This document shows, piece after piece, positions 1-8,477 of a stretch of 64,000 bases of DNA. The stretch is from Archaeoglobus sp. UBA230 (GTDB lineage: Archaea > Halobacteriota > Archaeoglobi > Archaeoglobales > Archaeoglobaceae). The translations under genes and the position numbers were made by a program. The notes under the pieces are model-generated. The model made no database searches, was not told the DNA's origin, and saw only the letters and a program-made list of their open reading frames with translations. The stretch lies in the NCBI GenBank assembly GCA_002507545.1, contig DAVR01000029.1, positions 1-64,000 of the forward strand, written 5' to 3'. How positions within the stretch are numbered: position 1 is the stretch's first letter; each line of letters begins with the position of its first letter.

Positions 1-24
1 ATACTGATGTTCGCCTACGGGTAA
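1..24 (+). CDS. atpK: 3' end of an A-type ATP synthase proteolipid (subunit K/c) gene, partial
   Basis: Only the last seven codons and a TAA stop are inside the window, encoding I-L-M-F-A-Y-G. Bases 1-22 are identical to bases 453-474, the end of the complete proteolipid gene downstream, so this is almost certainly a second c-subunit gene just upstream. The stop codon abuts the ATG of the next small ORF, so the two are probably cotranscribed and translationally coupled. Family assignment rests only on this short identity; a different upstream gene sharing a copied tail is the alternative. Confidence 0.6.
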   Translation: MLMFAYG

Positions 25-225
25 ATGATCGGAGAAGAGTTTGTGCACAAAATCGCAAGGAGAATTGCGACGGAAAAGAACGTAGAGAGGTTTGTCAGAT
101 ACTACTGGATAGTATCGACATTCAGACTCTCGCTCGGCGCTTCAATAGCGCTCCTGATATTATTTTTTGGATACAGGTTTGAAGATACTGTAAAGTGGAT
201 CGACATACTGTTAGGAGGTGGTTAG
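25..225 (+). CDS. Small membrane protein inside the ATP synthase operon, unknown function
   Basis: 66 residues starting directly after the TAA of the upstream proteolipid fragment and ending 2 nt before the atpK start. Residues about 1-25 are basic and amphipathic (K9, R12, R13, K18, R22, R25), residues about 30-49 form one hydrophobic helix, and a short acidic tail ends in three glycines. I do not recognise it as a standard A1Ao subunit; subunit H is a coiled coil and subunit I is large and polytopic. Its position between two c-subunit genes suggests a role in c-ring assembly or as an accessory rotor subunit, but that is inference from context. Confidence 0.7.
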   Translation: MIGEEFVHKIARRIATEKNVERFVRYYWIVSTFRLSLGASIALLILFFGYRFEDTVKWIDILLGGG

Positions 226-227
226 AA

Positions 228-476
228 ATGGTTGATGCCCTGATAAGTGATGAAGCATTCATAAAGGGATGCGCTGCTGTAGGAGCTGGACTTGCTGTAG
301 GACTTGCAGGAATTGGTGCTGGTGCTGGTGAGAGCGGTATTGGTGCAGCGGCAGTAGGAGCGATTGCAGAGGACAGAGGTTTCCTCGGTTTGGGTCTGCT
401 GTTCACAGTTATTCCAGAGACCATCGTTATATTCGGTCTCGTTATTAGCTTCATACTGATGTTCGCCTACGGGTGA
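228..476 (+). CDS. atpK: A-type ATP synthase proteolipid subunit K (c subunit)
   Basis: 82-residue, two-helix proteolipid of the membrane rotor ring that carries ions during ATP synthesis. Helix 1 is very Gly/Ala rich (about residues 15-45); helix 2 (about 54-78) carries the ion-binding carboxylate E64 in a P63-E64-T65 context typical of archaeal c subunits. Helix 1 also has an acidic residue, E35, near the place where Na+-type rings usually have Gln; whether this affects ion choice is open. The ATG at 228 is preferred to an upstream in-frame GTG because GGAGGTGG lies just before it. Followed by atpE with overlap at the stop codon. Confidence 0.92.
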   Translation: MVDALISDEAFIKGCAAVGAGLAVGLAGIGAGAGESGIGAAAVGAIAEDRGFLGLGLLFTVIPETIVIFGLVISFILMFAYG

Positions 477-481
477 AAGAG

Positions 482-1048
482 ATGCCTCTCGAACCCGTAC
501 TGGAGGAGATACAAAAAAGAGGCGATGAGACAGTAAAGAAGATAAAGGAGGAGGCAGAAAAAGAGGCCGAAAAGATAATAGAAGAGGCCAAAAGAGAGGC
601 AGAGGAAATACTGAAGAGGGCAAGATATGAGGCAGAGAGGGAGGGTGAGGCTCTTAAAAAGCAGGAAATATCGGCTGTTACACTTGAAATGAAAAGATTG
701 TTGCTAAACAAGCAGAAGGAGATAGTAGAGCAGGTATTTGATCTTCTGAGGCAGAAAGTGCGAGACATGGACGAGGGAACAAGAAAGGAGATCATTAAAA
801 AGTTGCTAAGCAAAAATGCTTCACCCGGCATGCTTGTATACTCAAGGAAGGAGGACGAGGGAATCGTGAAGGATGCTCTAAAAGAGCTGAAGCTTGACCT
901 CAATTATGCCGGAAACATCGAATGTATTGGTGGAATAATACTTGAAGACCCTAAGGGGGAGGTGAGGATCAACCTTACATTCGATGAGTTGCTGAATCAA
1001 GTTTACGAGCAGAAACTGGCTGAGGTCTCGAAGATTTTGTTCGGGTGA
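482..1048 (+). CDS. atpE: A-type ATP synthase peripheral stalk subunit E
   Basis: 188 residues. The N-terminal half (about residues 5-75) is a highly charged Glu/Lys/Arg-rich coiled coil, as expected for the peripheral stalk that holds the A3B3 head against the stator; the C-terminal half is a compact mixed domain contacting the head. ATG 482 gives the usual MPLE-type N-terminus; a GTG at 473 overlapping the atpK stop would add three residues. It lies between atpK and atpC in the standard archaeal order. Confidence 0.9.
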   Translation: MPLEPVLEEIQKRGDETVKKIKEEAEKEAEKIIEEAKREAEEILKRARYEAEREGEALKKQEISAVTLEMKRLLLNKQKEIVEQVFDLLRQKVRDMDEGTRKEIIKKLLSKNASPGMLVYSRKEDEGIVKDALKELKLDLNYAGNIECIGGIILEDPKGEVRINLTFDELLNQVYEQKLAEVSKILFG

Positions 1049-1053
1049 TTGCA

Positions 1054-2070
1054 ATGATTTCGAGGACGAAGGCTGCCTACGCCTACATAGTCGCAAGAAC
1101 AAAAGTGATGAAGAGTAGACTGCTAAAGGGAGAGGACTTTAGAAAGCTTTTGAACATGTCCTTCGATGAAATAGTGAGATTCTTAGAAGAAACAGAATAC
1201 AGGAAGGAAATTGATGAGATAGGTTACAGGTATTCGGGTCCTCGGCTGCTCGATTACGCTCTTGCCTCAAATCTTGCAAAAACCTACAGGAAGATACTTC
1301 AGGTCTCCTTCGGAGATGCGAAGATTCTCATCAGGGAGTATCTGAAAAGATGGGATGTCTGGAATATTATCAATATAATTAGAGGCAAAAACGCTGGTGT
1401 ACAGCCAGAGCTAATGGAAGAGACCATTGTCCCAGCCGGGGAGTTCAGTGAAGAATACCTAAAATCACTGATGGTTAAAGAGATGGATGAAATAGTCAAA
1501 GAGATGGAGGGTACGCCTTACTACGAAGCTTTATCCAAGATAGGCTCAGTTCCCATGAACGTCGTTGAGGATGAGATGTACAAGGCCTACTACAGAAAAA
1601 TCGTCGAGATGCCGGCAAGAGAGTTTGAAACCAAGCTCTTTGTAAACTTCATCAAAATGGAGATTGACATAAGAAACATAAAGACAATTCTCAGGTTGAA
1701 GATTGATGGCGCATCAACGGAGGAGATTCTGGAGAGGATAATACCCGGTGGATACGAGTTAACGGAGGATGAAGCAAGAAAGCTTGCAGCGATGTCCTTT
1801 GATGAGATATCGAAATCCTTGGAGGGATACTGGTTCTGGAAGGAGGTCGAGAATGTTACTGAAGAACTTTCGGAGATTGAAGTCAACTTCGACAAGGCCT
1901 GGATTTCTGCAATTGCGAGGAGGGCGAGCAATTATCCGCTGAGTGTATTGCCAGTTCTGCAATACATGGTTCTGAAAAAGGTCGAAGTGGACAACCTCAG
2001 AATACTTGGCTGGGGTAAGTATTACGGGTTGCCGAACGATGAAATTGAGAGACAGATGGTGATAATATGA
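1054..2070 (+). CDS. atpC: A-type ATP synthase subunit C
   Basis: 338 residues, the usual size for archaeal subunit C (homologue of V-ATPase subunit d), which caps the rotor ring and couples it to the central stalk. The N-terminal stretch rich in Arg, Lys, Tyr and Ala and the alternating helices carrying acidic repeats fit the family. ATG 1054 is chosen over GTG 1045, which overlaps the atpE stop. Its TGA overlaps the atpF ATG in an ATGA arrangement, implying coupled translation. Confidence 0.92.
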   Translation: MISRTKAAYAYIVARTKVMKSRLLKGEDFRKLLNMSFDEIVRFLEETEYRKEIDEIGYRYSGPRLLDYALASNLAKTYRKILQVSFGDAKILIREYLKRWDVWNIINIIRGKNAGVQPELMEETIVPAGEFSEEYLKSLMVKEMDEIVKEMEGTPYYEALSKIGSVPMNVVEDEMYKAYYRKIVEMPAREFETKLFVNFIKMEIDIRNIKTILRLKIDGASTEEILERIIPGGYELTEDEARKLAAMSFDEISKSLEGYWFWKEVENVTEELSEIEVNFDKAWISAIARRASNYPLSVLPVLQYMVLKKVEVDNLRILGWGKYYGLPNDEIERQMVII

Positions 2071-2372
2071 AGAAGCTTGCGGTAATCGGCGATACAGACT
2101 TTAGCCTTGGTTTTATGCTTGCAGGGATACCTGAGACATACGAGGTTTCATCGGACGAGGAGATTGTTAAAGCTGTTGAAGAGGTTTTAAAGAGAGACGA
2201 CGTTGGTGTTGTTATTATCAAGCAAGAATATCTCCAGAAGCTCCCTCCTGTGCTGAGGAGGGAGATTGATGAAAAGGTAGAACCCACCTTTGTTTCGGTG
2301 GGTGGAACTGGAGGTGTGGAAGAGATTAGGGAGAAAATAAGAAAGGCGATAGGTGTTGACCTATGGAAGTGA
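2067..2372 (+). CDS. atpF: A-type ATP synthase central stalk subunit F
   Basis: 101 residues with the family N-terminus (K-L-A-V-I-G-D, then a buried Phe-Leu region) and a Rossmann-like alternation of strands and helices. Subunit F sits with subunit D in the rotating central stalk and modulates catalysis. It overlaps atpC by 4 nt and atpA by 10 nt. Confidence 0.92.
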   Translation: MKKLAVIGDTDFSLGFMLAGIPETYEVSSDEEIVKAVEEVLKRDDVGVVIIKQEYLQKLPPVLRREIDEKVEPTFVSVGGTGGVEEIREKIRKAIGVDLWK

Positions 2373-4108
2373 AAGAAGCTGGATTGGTAGGAGAAATTTA
2401 CAGGATATCTGGGCCCCTTGTCGTAGCCGAGGGACTCAAGGCGAGAATGTATGATCTGTGTAAGGTCGGTGAAGAGGGGCTGATGGGAGAGGTAGTTGGT
2501 TTAGTAGGTGAGAAAGTTCTCATTCAGGTTTACGAGGATACTTCTGGTGTCAAACCTGGTGACAGGGTGGAGAACACTGGAATGCCGCTCAGCGTTGAAC
2601 TCGGGCCTGGGTTAATCAGAAACATATACGACGGTGTCCAGAGACCTCTTCCTGTTCTGAAGGATGTAAGTGGAGACTTCATCGGTAGAGGTATTGAAGC
2701 TCCCGGTTTGGACAGAAAGGCAAAGTGGGAGTTCAAGCCAATTGTAAAGAAGGGTGACAAGATAACTCCAGGAGAGATCATAGGAACGGTTCAGGAGACT
2801 GAAGTTGTAGAGCAGAAAATACTGGCTCCACCAAACATCAAGGAAAGTACGGTAGCGGAGGTTTACGAGGGCAGCTTTACCGTTGAGGATACCGTTGTGG
2901 TTCTTGAAGACGGGACTGAACTCAAACTCTACCACAAATGGCCTGTCAGAATCCCGAGGCCATACGTGGAGAAGCTTCCACCTGTAGTGCCACTCATCAC
3001 GGGACAGAGAATTCTTGACACGTTCTTCCCGGTTGCAAAGGGTGGTACTGCAGCAATTCCCGGTCCGTTCGGAAGCGGCAAGACTGTGACACAGCACCAG
3101 TTGGCGAAGTGGAGTGATGCACAGATTATCGTTTACATTGGATGCGGTGAGAGAGGAAACGAGATGACGGAGGTTCTTGAGGAGTTCCCAGAACTTGAAG
3201 ACCCAAGAACTGGCAAGCCGTTGATGGAGAGAACCGTTCTCGTCGCTAACACATCCAACATGCCTGTCGCTGCGAGAGAAGCTTCAGTTTACACTGGAAT
3301 CACAATTGCAGAGTACTTCAGAGACATGGGGTACGACGTGGCAATTCAGGCAGACTCGACAAGCAGATGGGCAGAGGCAATGAGAGAGATTTCGGGAAGG
3401 CTTGAGGAGATGCCCGGTGAAGAAGGGTATCCGGCTTATCTGGCATCGAGGCTTGCAGAGTTCTATGAGAGAGCCGGGAGAGTCAAGACTCTCGCAGGAA
3501 ACGTAGGAAGTGTTACGGTTGTTGGTGCGGTTTCTCCACCGGGTGGAGATTTCAGTGAGCCTGTTACCCAGAACACACTCAGAATTGTTAAAGTGTTCTG
3601 GGCTCTCGATGCGAAGCTTGCTGCAAGAAGACACTTCCCCGCCATCAACTGGCTGCAGAGCTACAGCCTCTACATTGACACCCTGAGAGATTGGTTCACA
3701 GAGAATGTTAGTGAAGAGTGGGACGAGTTGAGGAAGTGGGCAATGGAGGTGCTGCAGGAGGAAGCGAACTTGCAGGAGATCGTGCAGCTTGTCGGTAGTG
3801 ATGCTCTGCCAGAGTCCCAGAGACTGCTGCTTGAAGTTGCGAGAATCATCAGAGAGGTTTATCTTGTGCAGTATGCATACCACCCGGTTGACACATACTG
3901 CAGTGTTGAGAAGCAGTATGACATGCTGAAGGCGATAAAGCAAATTAACGACTGGTTCTTCAAGGCGCTCGAAGCAGGAAAGACAATTGACGAGATCACA
4001 GGAGTTGAAGGTATGGAGGAGTTTGCAAGGTCAAAGCTTGAGGAGGACTACAAGACTGCAATGAATGCTGCGCTTGAGAAGATTAGGAAGAATTTGCTTG
4101 GAGAGTGA
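2363..4108 (+). CDS. atpA: A-type ATP synthase catalytic subunit A
   Basis: 581 residues, the catalytic subunit of the A3B3 head that makes or hydrolyses ATP. The archaeal variant P-loop G-P-F-G-S-G-K-T is at about residues 234-241, preceded by the beta-barrel domain and the roughly 90-residue non-homologous insertion of A/V-type A subunits (about 110-200). The GER stretch and the arginine-rich [13 protein letters not shown] region downstream are characteristic. The ATG overlaps the end of atpF by 10 nt. No intein or frameshift is visible. Confidence 0.97.
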   Translation: MEVKEAGLVGEIYRISGPLVVAEGLKARMYDLCKVGEEGLMGEVVGLVGEKVLIQVYEDTSGVKPGDRVENTGMPLSVELGPGLIRNIYDGVQRPLPVLKDVSGDFIGRGIEAPGLDRKAKWEFKPIVKKGDKITPGEIIGTVQETEVVEQKILAPPNIKESTVAEVYEGSFTVEDTVVVLEDGTELKLYHKWPVRIPRPYVEKLPPVVPLITGQRILDTFFPVAKGGTAAIPGPFGSGKTVTQHQLAKWSDAQIIVYIGCGERGNEMTEVLEEFPELEDPRTGKPLMERTVLVANTSNMPVAAREASVYTGITIAEYFRDMGYDVAIQADSTSRWAEAMREISGRLEEMPGEEGYPAYLASRLAEFYERAGRVKTLAGNVGSVTVVGAVSPPGGDFSEPVTQNTLRIVKVFWALDAKLAARRHFPAINWLQSYSLYIDTLRDWFTENVSEEWDELRKWAMEVLQEEANLQEIVQLVGSDALPESQRLLLEVARIIREVYLVQYAYHPVDTYCSVEKQYDMLKAIKQINDWFFKALEAGKTIDEITGVEGMEEFARSKLEEDYKTAMNAALEKIRKNLLGE

Positions 4109-4113
4109 TAAAA

Positions 4114-5526
4114 ATGAAGGAGTATAAGACCATAACTCAGGTTGCCGGACCTCTCGTTTTTGTTGAAAAAACAGAGCCAGTTGCCTATGGAGAGCTCGTT
4201 ACGCTCACACTTCCCGACGGCTCAACCAGAAGAGGACAGGTTCTCGACACGTCGAAAGATATTGTCATAGTTCAGGTTTTTGAGGGAACGAGAGGTGTTG
4301 ATACCACAAGCACTGTGAGATTTACGGGAGATATTGTTAAGCTGAACTGTTCCAAGGACATGCTGGGAAGAATTCTGAGTGGTTCCGGTGATCCGATTGA
4401 TGGTGGTCCGAAGATAGTGCCTGAAGAGAGGAGACCAATTGTAGGTGCTGCAATTAATCCCTATGCGAGGCAGTATCCGAGAGAGTTCATCCAGACCGGT
4501 ATTTCGGCTATTGACGGGATGAACACTCTCGTCAGAGGTCAGAAGCTTCCGATATTTAGCGGTTCAGGTTTGCCGCACAACGACATTGCTCTGCAGGTTG
4601 CGAGACAGGCGAAGGTTCTCGGAGAGGCTGAGGAGTTCGCTGTTATATTCGCGGCTATGGGTATTACTTACGAAGAAGCTTATCAGTTCATGAAGGAGTT
4701 CGAGAGAACCGGAGCTCTTGAAAGAGCCGTTGTTTTCCTGAACCTTGCCAACGATCCTGCTATCGAAAGGTTGCTCACCCCACGTATGGCACTGACAGCA
4801 GCAGAGTTTCTCGCATACGAATATGACTTGCACATCCTCGTCATCCTGACGGATATGACCAACTACTGCGAAGCTCTGCGAGAGATCTCTGCAGCAAGAG
4901 AAGAGGTTCCGGGAAGAAGAGGTTATCCGGGTTACATGTACACTGACCTCGCTACGATATACGAGAGAGCAGGAAGAATTAGAGGTAGAAAGGGAACGAT
5001 TACGCAGATGCCAATCTTGACGATGCCCGGTGACGACATCACCCACCCGATTCCCGACCTGACAGGCTATATCACTGAGGGACAGATCGTTCTGAGCAGA
5101 GAGCTGCATGCTAAGGGTATTTATCCGCCAATCAACGTTCTGCCGTCTCTCAGCAGGCTGATGAAAGAAGGTATTGGTGAGGGCTTCACAAGAGATGACC
5201 ATCCGCAGTGGAACGACCAGATGTATGCTGCCTACGCTGAGGGTGTTGATCTCCGTGGATTGGTTGCTATTGTCGGTGAAGAAGCTTTGTCAGAAAGAGA
5301 CAGGCTCTTCCTGAAGTTTGCAGATGAATTCGAGAGGAGATTCGTCCAGCAGGGCAGATACGAAGACAGAGACATCGAGCAGACCCTCGACCTTGGATGG
5401 GAATTGCTCGCAATGCTACCTGAGAGAGAACTGACCAAGGTTGAGAGGAAGTTCATCGAGAAATATCACCCCAAGTATAGAAAAGGGCAGGCTAAGGCAG
5501 AGGAGGCTGCAGAGGAGGCCTCCTGA
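4114..5526 (+). CDS. atpB: A-type ATP synthase regulatory subunit B
   Basis: 470 residues. Same fold as subunit A, but the P-loop lysine motif is degenerate (the stretch reads G-S-G-L-P-H-N), as expected for the non-catalytic nucleotide-binding B subunit alternating with A in the head. ATG 4114 is preferred to the in-frame GTG 4105 overlapping the atpA stop. The C-terminus is an Ala/Glu-rich tail. A small hairpin spans its stop codon ahead of atpD. Confidence 0.97.
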   Translation: MKEYKTITQVAGPLVFVEKTEPVAYGELVTLTLPDGSTRRGQVLDTSKDIVIVQVFEGTRGVDTTSTVRFTGDIVKLNCSKDMLGRILSGSGDPIDGGPKIVPEERRPIVGAAINPYARQYPREFIQTGISAIDGMNTLVRGQKLPIFSGSGLPHNDIALQVARQAKVLGEAEEFAVIFAAMGITYEEAYQFMKEFERTGALERAVVFLNLANDPAIERLLTPRMALTAAEFLAYEYDLHILVILTDMTNYCEALREISAAREEVPGRRGYPGYMYTDLATIYERAGRIRGRKGTITQMPILTMPGDDITHPIPDLTGYITEGQIVLSRELHAKGIYPPINVLPSLSRLMKEGIGEGFTRDDHPQWNDQMYAAYAEGVDLRGLVAIVGEEALSERDRLFLKFADEFERRFVQQGRYEDRDIEQTLDLGWELLAMLPERELTKVERKFIEKYHPKYRKGQAKAEEAAEEAS

Positions 5527-5540
5527 AAATATTTTTCAGG
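5522..5540 (+). promoter_or_regulatory. Inverted repeat at the atpB-atpD junction
   Basis: CCTGAAAA (5522-5529) and TTTTCAGG (5533-5540) are perfect complements separated by 3 nt and overlap the atpB stop codon. The ribosome binding site of atpD (GGGGTGA) starts at the edge of the right arm. It could be a processing or attenuation element that adjusts D-subunit yield relative to B; there is no long T-run, so a full terminator is unlikely. Confidence 0.4.
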
Positions 5541-5552
5541 GGTGACAAAGAA

Positions 5553-6182
5553 ATGGCAGAGGTTCAGCCAACACGAATGGAACTCATAAAGCTCAGAAGA
5601 AGGATAAAGATGGCCACCCGTGGTCATGCTCTGCTGAAGATGAAGAGAGATGGTCTCATCATGGAGTTCAGACAGCTCCTGGAGGAGGCTAAAGAAGTCA
5701 TAAGCGGAATGGTCGAGAAGTACAAGAAGGCTCAGCAGAAATTAACTCTGGCAATAGCTGTTGACGGAATTGTGGCTGTAAAGTCAATTGCCCTTTCATG
5801 CTGCCAGATTCAGCCTGAGTTCAGCATGAAGAGGAAAAACATAATGGGTGTAGTTGTTCCAGTGATAAAGCGTGAACCAGTTAGGAAAAAAGCAACTGAG
5901 AGAGGTTACGGTATTTTGAGCACATCAATGAGAGTTGATGAAGCAGTAGAAGCATATGAAGAGCTTGTTGACGCCATTCTTGAGGTGGCTGAGATTGAGA
6001 CTACACTGAGAAAGCTGATAGAAGAAATCGAAAGGACTAAAAGGAGAGTTAACGCTCTTGAATACAGAGTTATTCCAACAATGGAAGAGCTTGCGAAGTT
6101 TATTGCCTTCAAGCTTGAGGAAATGGACAGAGAGAACATTATCAGGCTGAAGAAGCTTAAGACGAAGAAGGCTGCAACATAA
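5553..6182 (+). CDS. atpD: A-type ATP synthase central stalk subunit D
   Basis: 209 residues with the conserved N-terminus (P-T-R-M-E-L-I-K-L-R-R-R-I) and long antiparallel helices rich in Lys, Arg and Glu, as in the rotor axle subunit D that penetrates the A3B3 head. The start is fixed by GGGGTGA at 5539-5545. It is the last gene of the operon and is followed directly by a T-run. Confidence 0.95.
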   Translation: MAEVQPTRMELIKLRRRIKMATRGHALLKMKRDGLIMEFRQLLEEAKEVISGMVEKYKKAQQKLTLAIAVDGIVAVKSIALSCCQIQPEFSMKRKNIMGVVVPVIKREPVRKKATERGYGILSTSMRVDEAVEAYEELVDAILEVAEIETTLRKLIEEIERTKRRVNALEYRVIPTMEELAKFIAFKLEEMDRENIIRLKKLKTKKAAT

Positions 6183-6192
6183 ATTTTTTTCT
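6183..6192 (+). terminator. T-rich terminator after atpD
   Basis: A run of seven T residues begins just after the atpD stop codon, followed by further pyrimidines. This is the usual form of an archaeal factor-independent termination signal, and the genes downstream are unrelated and decayed. Confidence 0.5.
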
Positions 6193-6363
6193 TCGTATAG
6201 TTTTAAAGTGGAGCATCCCACCTATGTGGAATCTTTCATGGGTATTTGGTCAGCAGATTGATAAAGCTTCCTTCCTCTTTAGCATGTAGTAGATGCATAC
6301 CAGCATTTTTCTTGATTCTTAGATAAAAGTTGCGAAGGTATCCATCGTGATAACGGAAATAAG

Positions 6364-7300
6364 ATGCTCCCCTTAATTGTCACCGCTGCTGCGATTGCCG
6401 CAATACTTAGCAGAAAACTCAGAATAACACCGATTCCAGCATACATTTTCGTAGGCATCGCTCTTAACCAGTTGGGATTACATCTGGCTGAAGACATTGA
6501 GATTATAGGGAAGCTGGGTGTTGTTTTTCTTGTTTTACATTGGGATGAAAATAAGTCCTGCTACGTTGAAGGCGAGAGGTTCGAAGATACTGCTAAGCGG
6601 TTTTGTAGACTTTGCCTTCAACTTTTCCCGGCTTTTCTTGTTCTACTTTACCTCGGCTTCAACATTCACGATTCGCTCATCCTTGCTTCCGTAGTTTACA
6701 TCAGCAGTTCTGCAATTAATTTGAAGATGCTGGTAGATAACAGAAAGCTGATTTTTGCCTTTGCGGAAATTGTCATCCTTTTGATGGTCTTTGAAGCAGC
6801 AGCCTTTGATATTTACCTTCTTTATCCGTTCTTAGGGAATTTGATGGATAGAGAGGATGAGATTCCATACCTTTTGACTTTCTCCATCCCGTCCATTTCC
6901 CTCTTTCTGGTGGAAAAAGCTGAAAGTTTCCGAAGCACTGGTTGCGGTGCTTTTGGCATTTCTCTTCACAGAAGCAAGTTTGACAAATTCTGATTTCCTT
7001 TAAGGAAGTTTTCATAGCCGTCTTTTCATCTTTTTCGGGACGATGATAGATTTCAGGCTGGATTACCTCGCTCTCCTGCTCGTAATTCTGGCAGTGGTCG
7101 GGAAGATGGCGGGAGCTTGTTTCATTGGAGAAATTGTTCACAAATCAAAGAGGGATGCAAAGGAGATTTTCAACTACACTCTGGTGATAGGTGAGTTCCC
7201 GGCAATCTTTCCCGCCCTCTTTGCTCCCGAATACGTTCCAGCGGTGGCGGTTGTTGTTCTTTATACGTCAATTGTGGGTTTGTTGATGGCGAGGGGTTAG
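6364..7300 (+). pseudogene. Decayed cation/proton antiporter (CPA2/KefB-type) gene
   Basis: No single frame is open, but the three forward frames together rebuild most of a polytopic membrane protein. Frame at 6364: two hydrophobic helices up to about 6530. Then a shifted frame gives a stretch typical of CPA2 antiporters (Y-I-G-M-K-I-S-P-A-T-L-K-A-R-G) to about 6640. The first frame returns with N-I-H-D-S-L-I-L-A-S to about 6795. Further shifts near 6795, 6900 and 7030 lead into an intact final 85 codons at 7043-7300 beginning M-I-D-F-R. At least four indels mean it cannot be translated as one protein. Family call is by recognition of the reconstructed sequence; the exact substrate is unknown. 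Confidence 0.75.
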
Positions 7301-7342
7301 GTTTGGCAAGAGCATTAATGTAGTTTGTTGATAACATGCAAC

Positions 7343-7356
7343 ATAAAATATATATG
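7343..7356 (+). promoter_or_regulatory. Probable TATA box for the secreted-protein gene
   Basis: An A/T-only stretch containing ATAAAATATATAT lies about 35-40 nt upstream of the signal-peptide ATG at 7387. Its composition and distance fit an archaeal TATA box with a short leader. Confidence 0.4.
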
Positions 7357-7386
7357 CTATAGCATCTCAGATTGGTTGGTGATGGC

Positions 7387-8207
7387 ATGGCAGGCAGGAA
7401 AGTGTTAAACCTGCTGCTGGTTTTGGTGATGCTTGGAAGTGGAGTGGTGCCGGTGATGGCTGCAGACAAAAAGAGTTTAAAACAGAAAGTGAACTAATGG
7501 CTAAAGAAAAACATCTGATTTCGGCGGTAGACTCGAGTAGGGTAATAAAAAGCAGCAAAGAAGTAGAAAAACTGTTAGAAATCGTACATGAAATGGCAAA
7601 AAGTGGAATCGAAGAATCTGTAAAAGCTTTTAGTAACAGTTTCACAACAAAGTCAACGGTTTATTTGGGTGTTGACGAGACGTTTTATGATTCCAATTGT
7701 GGTGACAAGGGAGCTTCACGATGGGGAGCTGCACCAGCATGGTATGGTTCCGAGTATTATTTTTCCCAAAACAAAATAGAGGTAGCGACTTTGTTAGGGC
7801 CAGGTGGATATGGAGGAGCCTCTGCATGGGGATGGATAGGGAAATCATTTTATGTCAGTGGAAGTGGTATGAAGCCAGCTAACATAATAATGCGTGGACA
7901 CATTTATGGACTAACAAGTGCCTTCGCAGGGGGAAACAGCAATGTAAATGTAAATCTGGTTGTTTATGACGCTACAACAGGTACTAAATACTCAACAACG
8001 ATTTATCAGCACTCCGAAGGCGGTGTTGGGTGGACTGGTGTAGATGATGACTTTAACAACGGGATTTCAGTAAATCTACAAGCAGGTCACACATACATAG
8101 TTTACGTCGAAGTAATTACCAGTGCAGCAGTATACGGGGCTGGAGAGGCAGGCTCAGACTTTGGACGATTTGATGGAGATTACCTGGGGGGGAGTGTGGT
8201 ATTATAG
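7387..8207 (+). pseudogene. Secreted beta-rich protein, unknown family, split by frameshifts
   Basis: A Sec-type signal peptide (M-A-G-R-K-V, hydrophobic Leu/Val core, V-M-A-A) begins at ATG 7387 and stops at 7497 after 36 codons. The main body is in another frame, from 7497 to 8207 (236 residues), with no signal peptide of its own. A 1-nt slip in the A-tract near 7468-7472 would join the two into a protein of about 270 residues. The body is Gly/Ser/Thr/aromatic rich with alternating beta-like strands and a low-complexity G-S-Y region. A G7 tract at 8186-8192 lies seven codons before the stop; losing one G would replace the end with one finishing in W-Y-Y-S-I-T-I-D-F, a better terminal strand. 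It may be a pseudogene, phase-variable or affected by sequencing error. Confidence 0.6.
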
Positions 8208-8213
8208 CATCAC

Positions 8214-8238
8214 AATAGATTTTTAAATCTATTTTTTT
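8214..8238 (+). terminator. Hairpin plus T-run terminator
   Basis: AATAGATTT (8214-8222) is complementary to AAATCTATT (8225-8233), and the right arm runs into seven T residues (8232-8238). This is a good intrinsic-terminator-like structure a few bases after the secreted-protein ORF, separating it from the next small gene. Confidence 0.6.
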
Positions 8239-8256
8239 AACTGAGGTGTGAGAAGA

Positions 8257-8460
8257 ATGAAAGAAGAGACACTTGAGGCTGTAGAGATTGTGGGAAAAAT
8301 TCTAATTCTGTTCCCAACGTTAAGTAGCTTAATTCTTTTACTGTATTTCGGCATAACAGGCAACTCCATAGAGTTGGGTCCAGGTTTCTGCTTGGGGACA
8401 ATAGTGGTCTCTGGTATAATAATGGTTGGATACAGCACGCTGAAGAAATTATGTAATTAA
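8257..8460 (+). CDS. Small two-helix membrane protein, unknown
   Basis: 67 residues, with a short charged N-terminus followed by hydrophobic segments at about residues 12-31 and 40-60. ATG 8257 follows GAGGTG (8244-8249); an in-frame GTG at 8248 is part of that site and unlikely to be the start. No family is recognised. It sits directly after a terminator in a patch of decayed and secreted-protein genes. Confidence 0.5.
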   Translation: MKEETLEAVEIVGKILILFPTLSSLILLLYFGITGNSIELGPGFCLGTIVVSGIIMVGYSTLKKLCN

Positions 8461-8477
8461 GTATAGCGAAAGGATTT

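Noticed and set aside
222-623. Minus-strand ORF of 133 codons opposite atpK/atpE
   Set aside because: Shadow of two clear ATP synthase genes; Ser/Pro/Leu-rich composition is the antisense of Gly/Ala/Glu coding.
3284-3943. Minus-strand ORF of 219 codons opposite atpA
   Set aside because: Lies wholly within the strongly conserved atpA and has no ribosome site or recognisable domain.
4564-5202. Minus-strand ORF of 212 codons opposite atpB
   Set aside because: Antisense of a strongly conserved gene; no domain is recognisable.
6773-7141. Minus-strand ORF across the antiporter pseudogene
   Set aside because: The three-frame plus-strand translation gives clear membrane helices, while this ORF shows no recognisable protein.
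7642-7848. Minus-strand ORF within the secreted-protein gene
   Set aside because: Complement of the Gly/Ser-rich body; no start signal.
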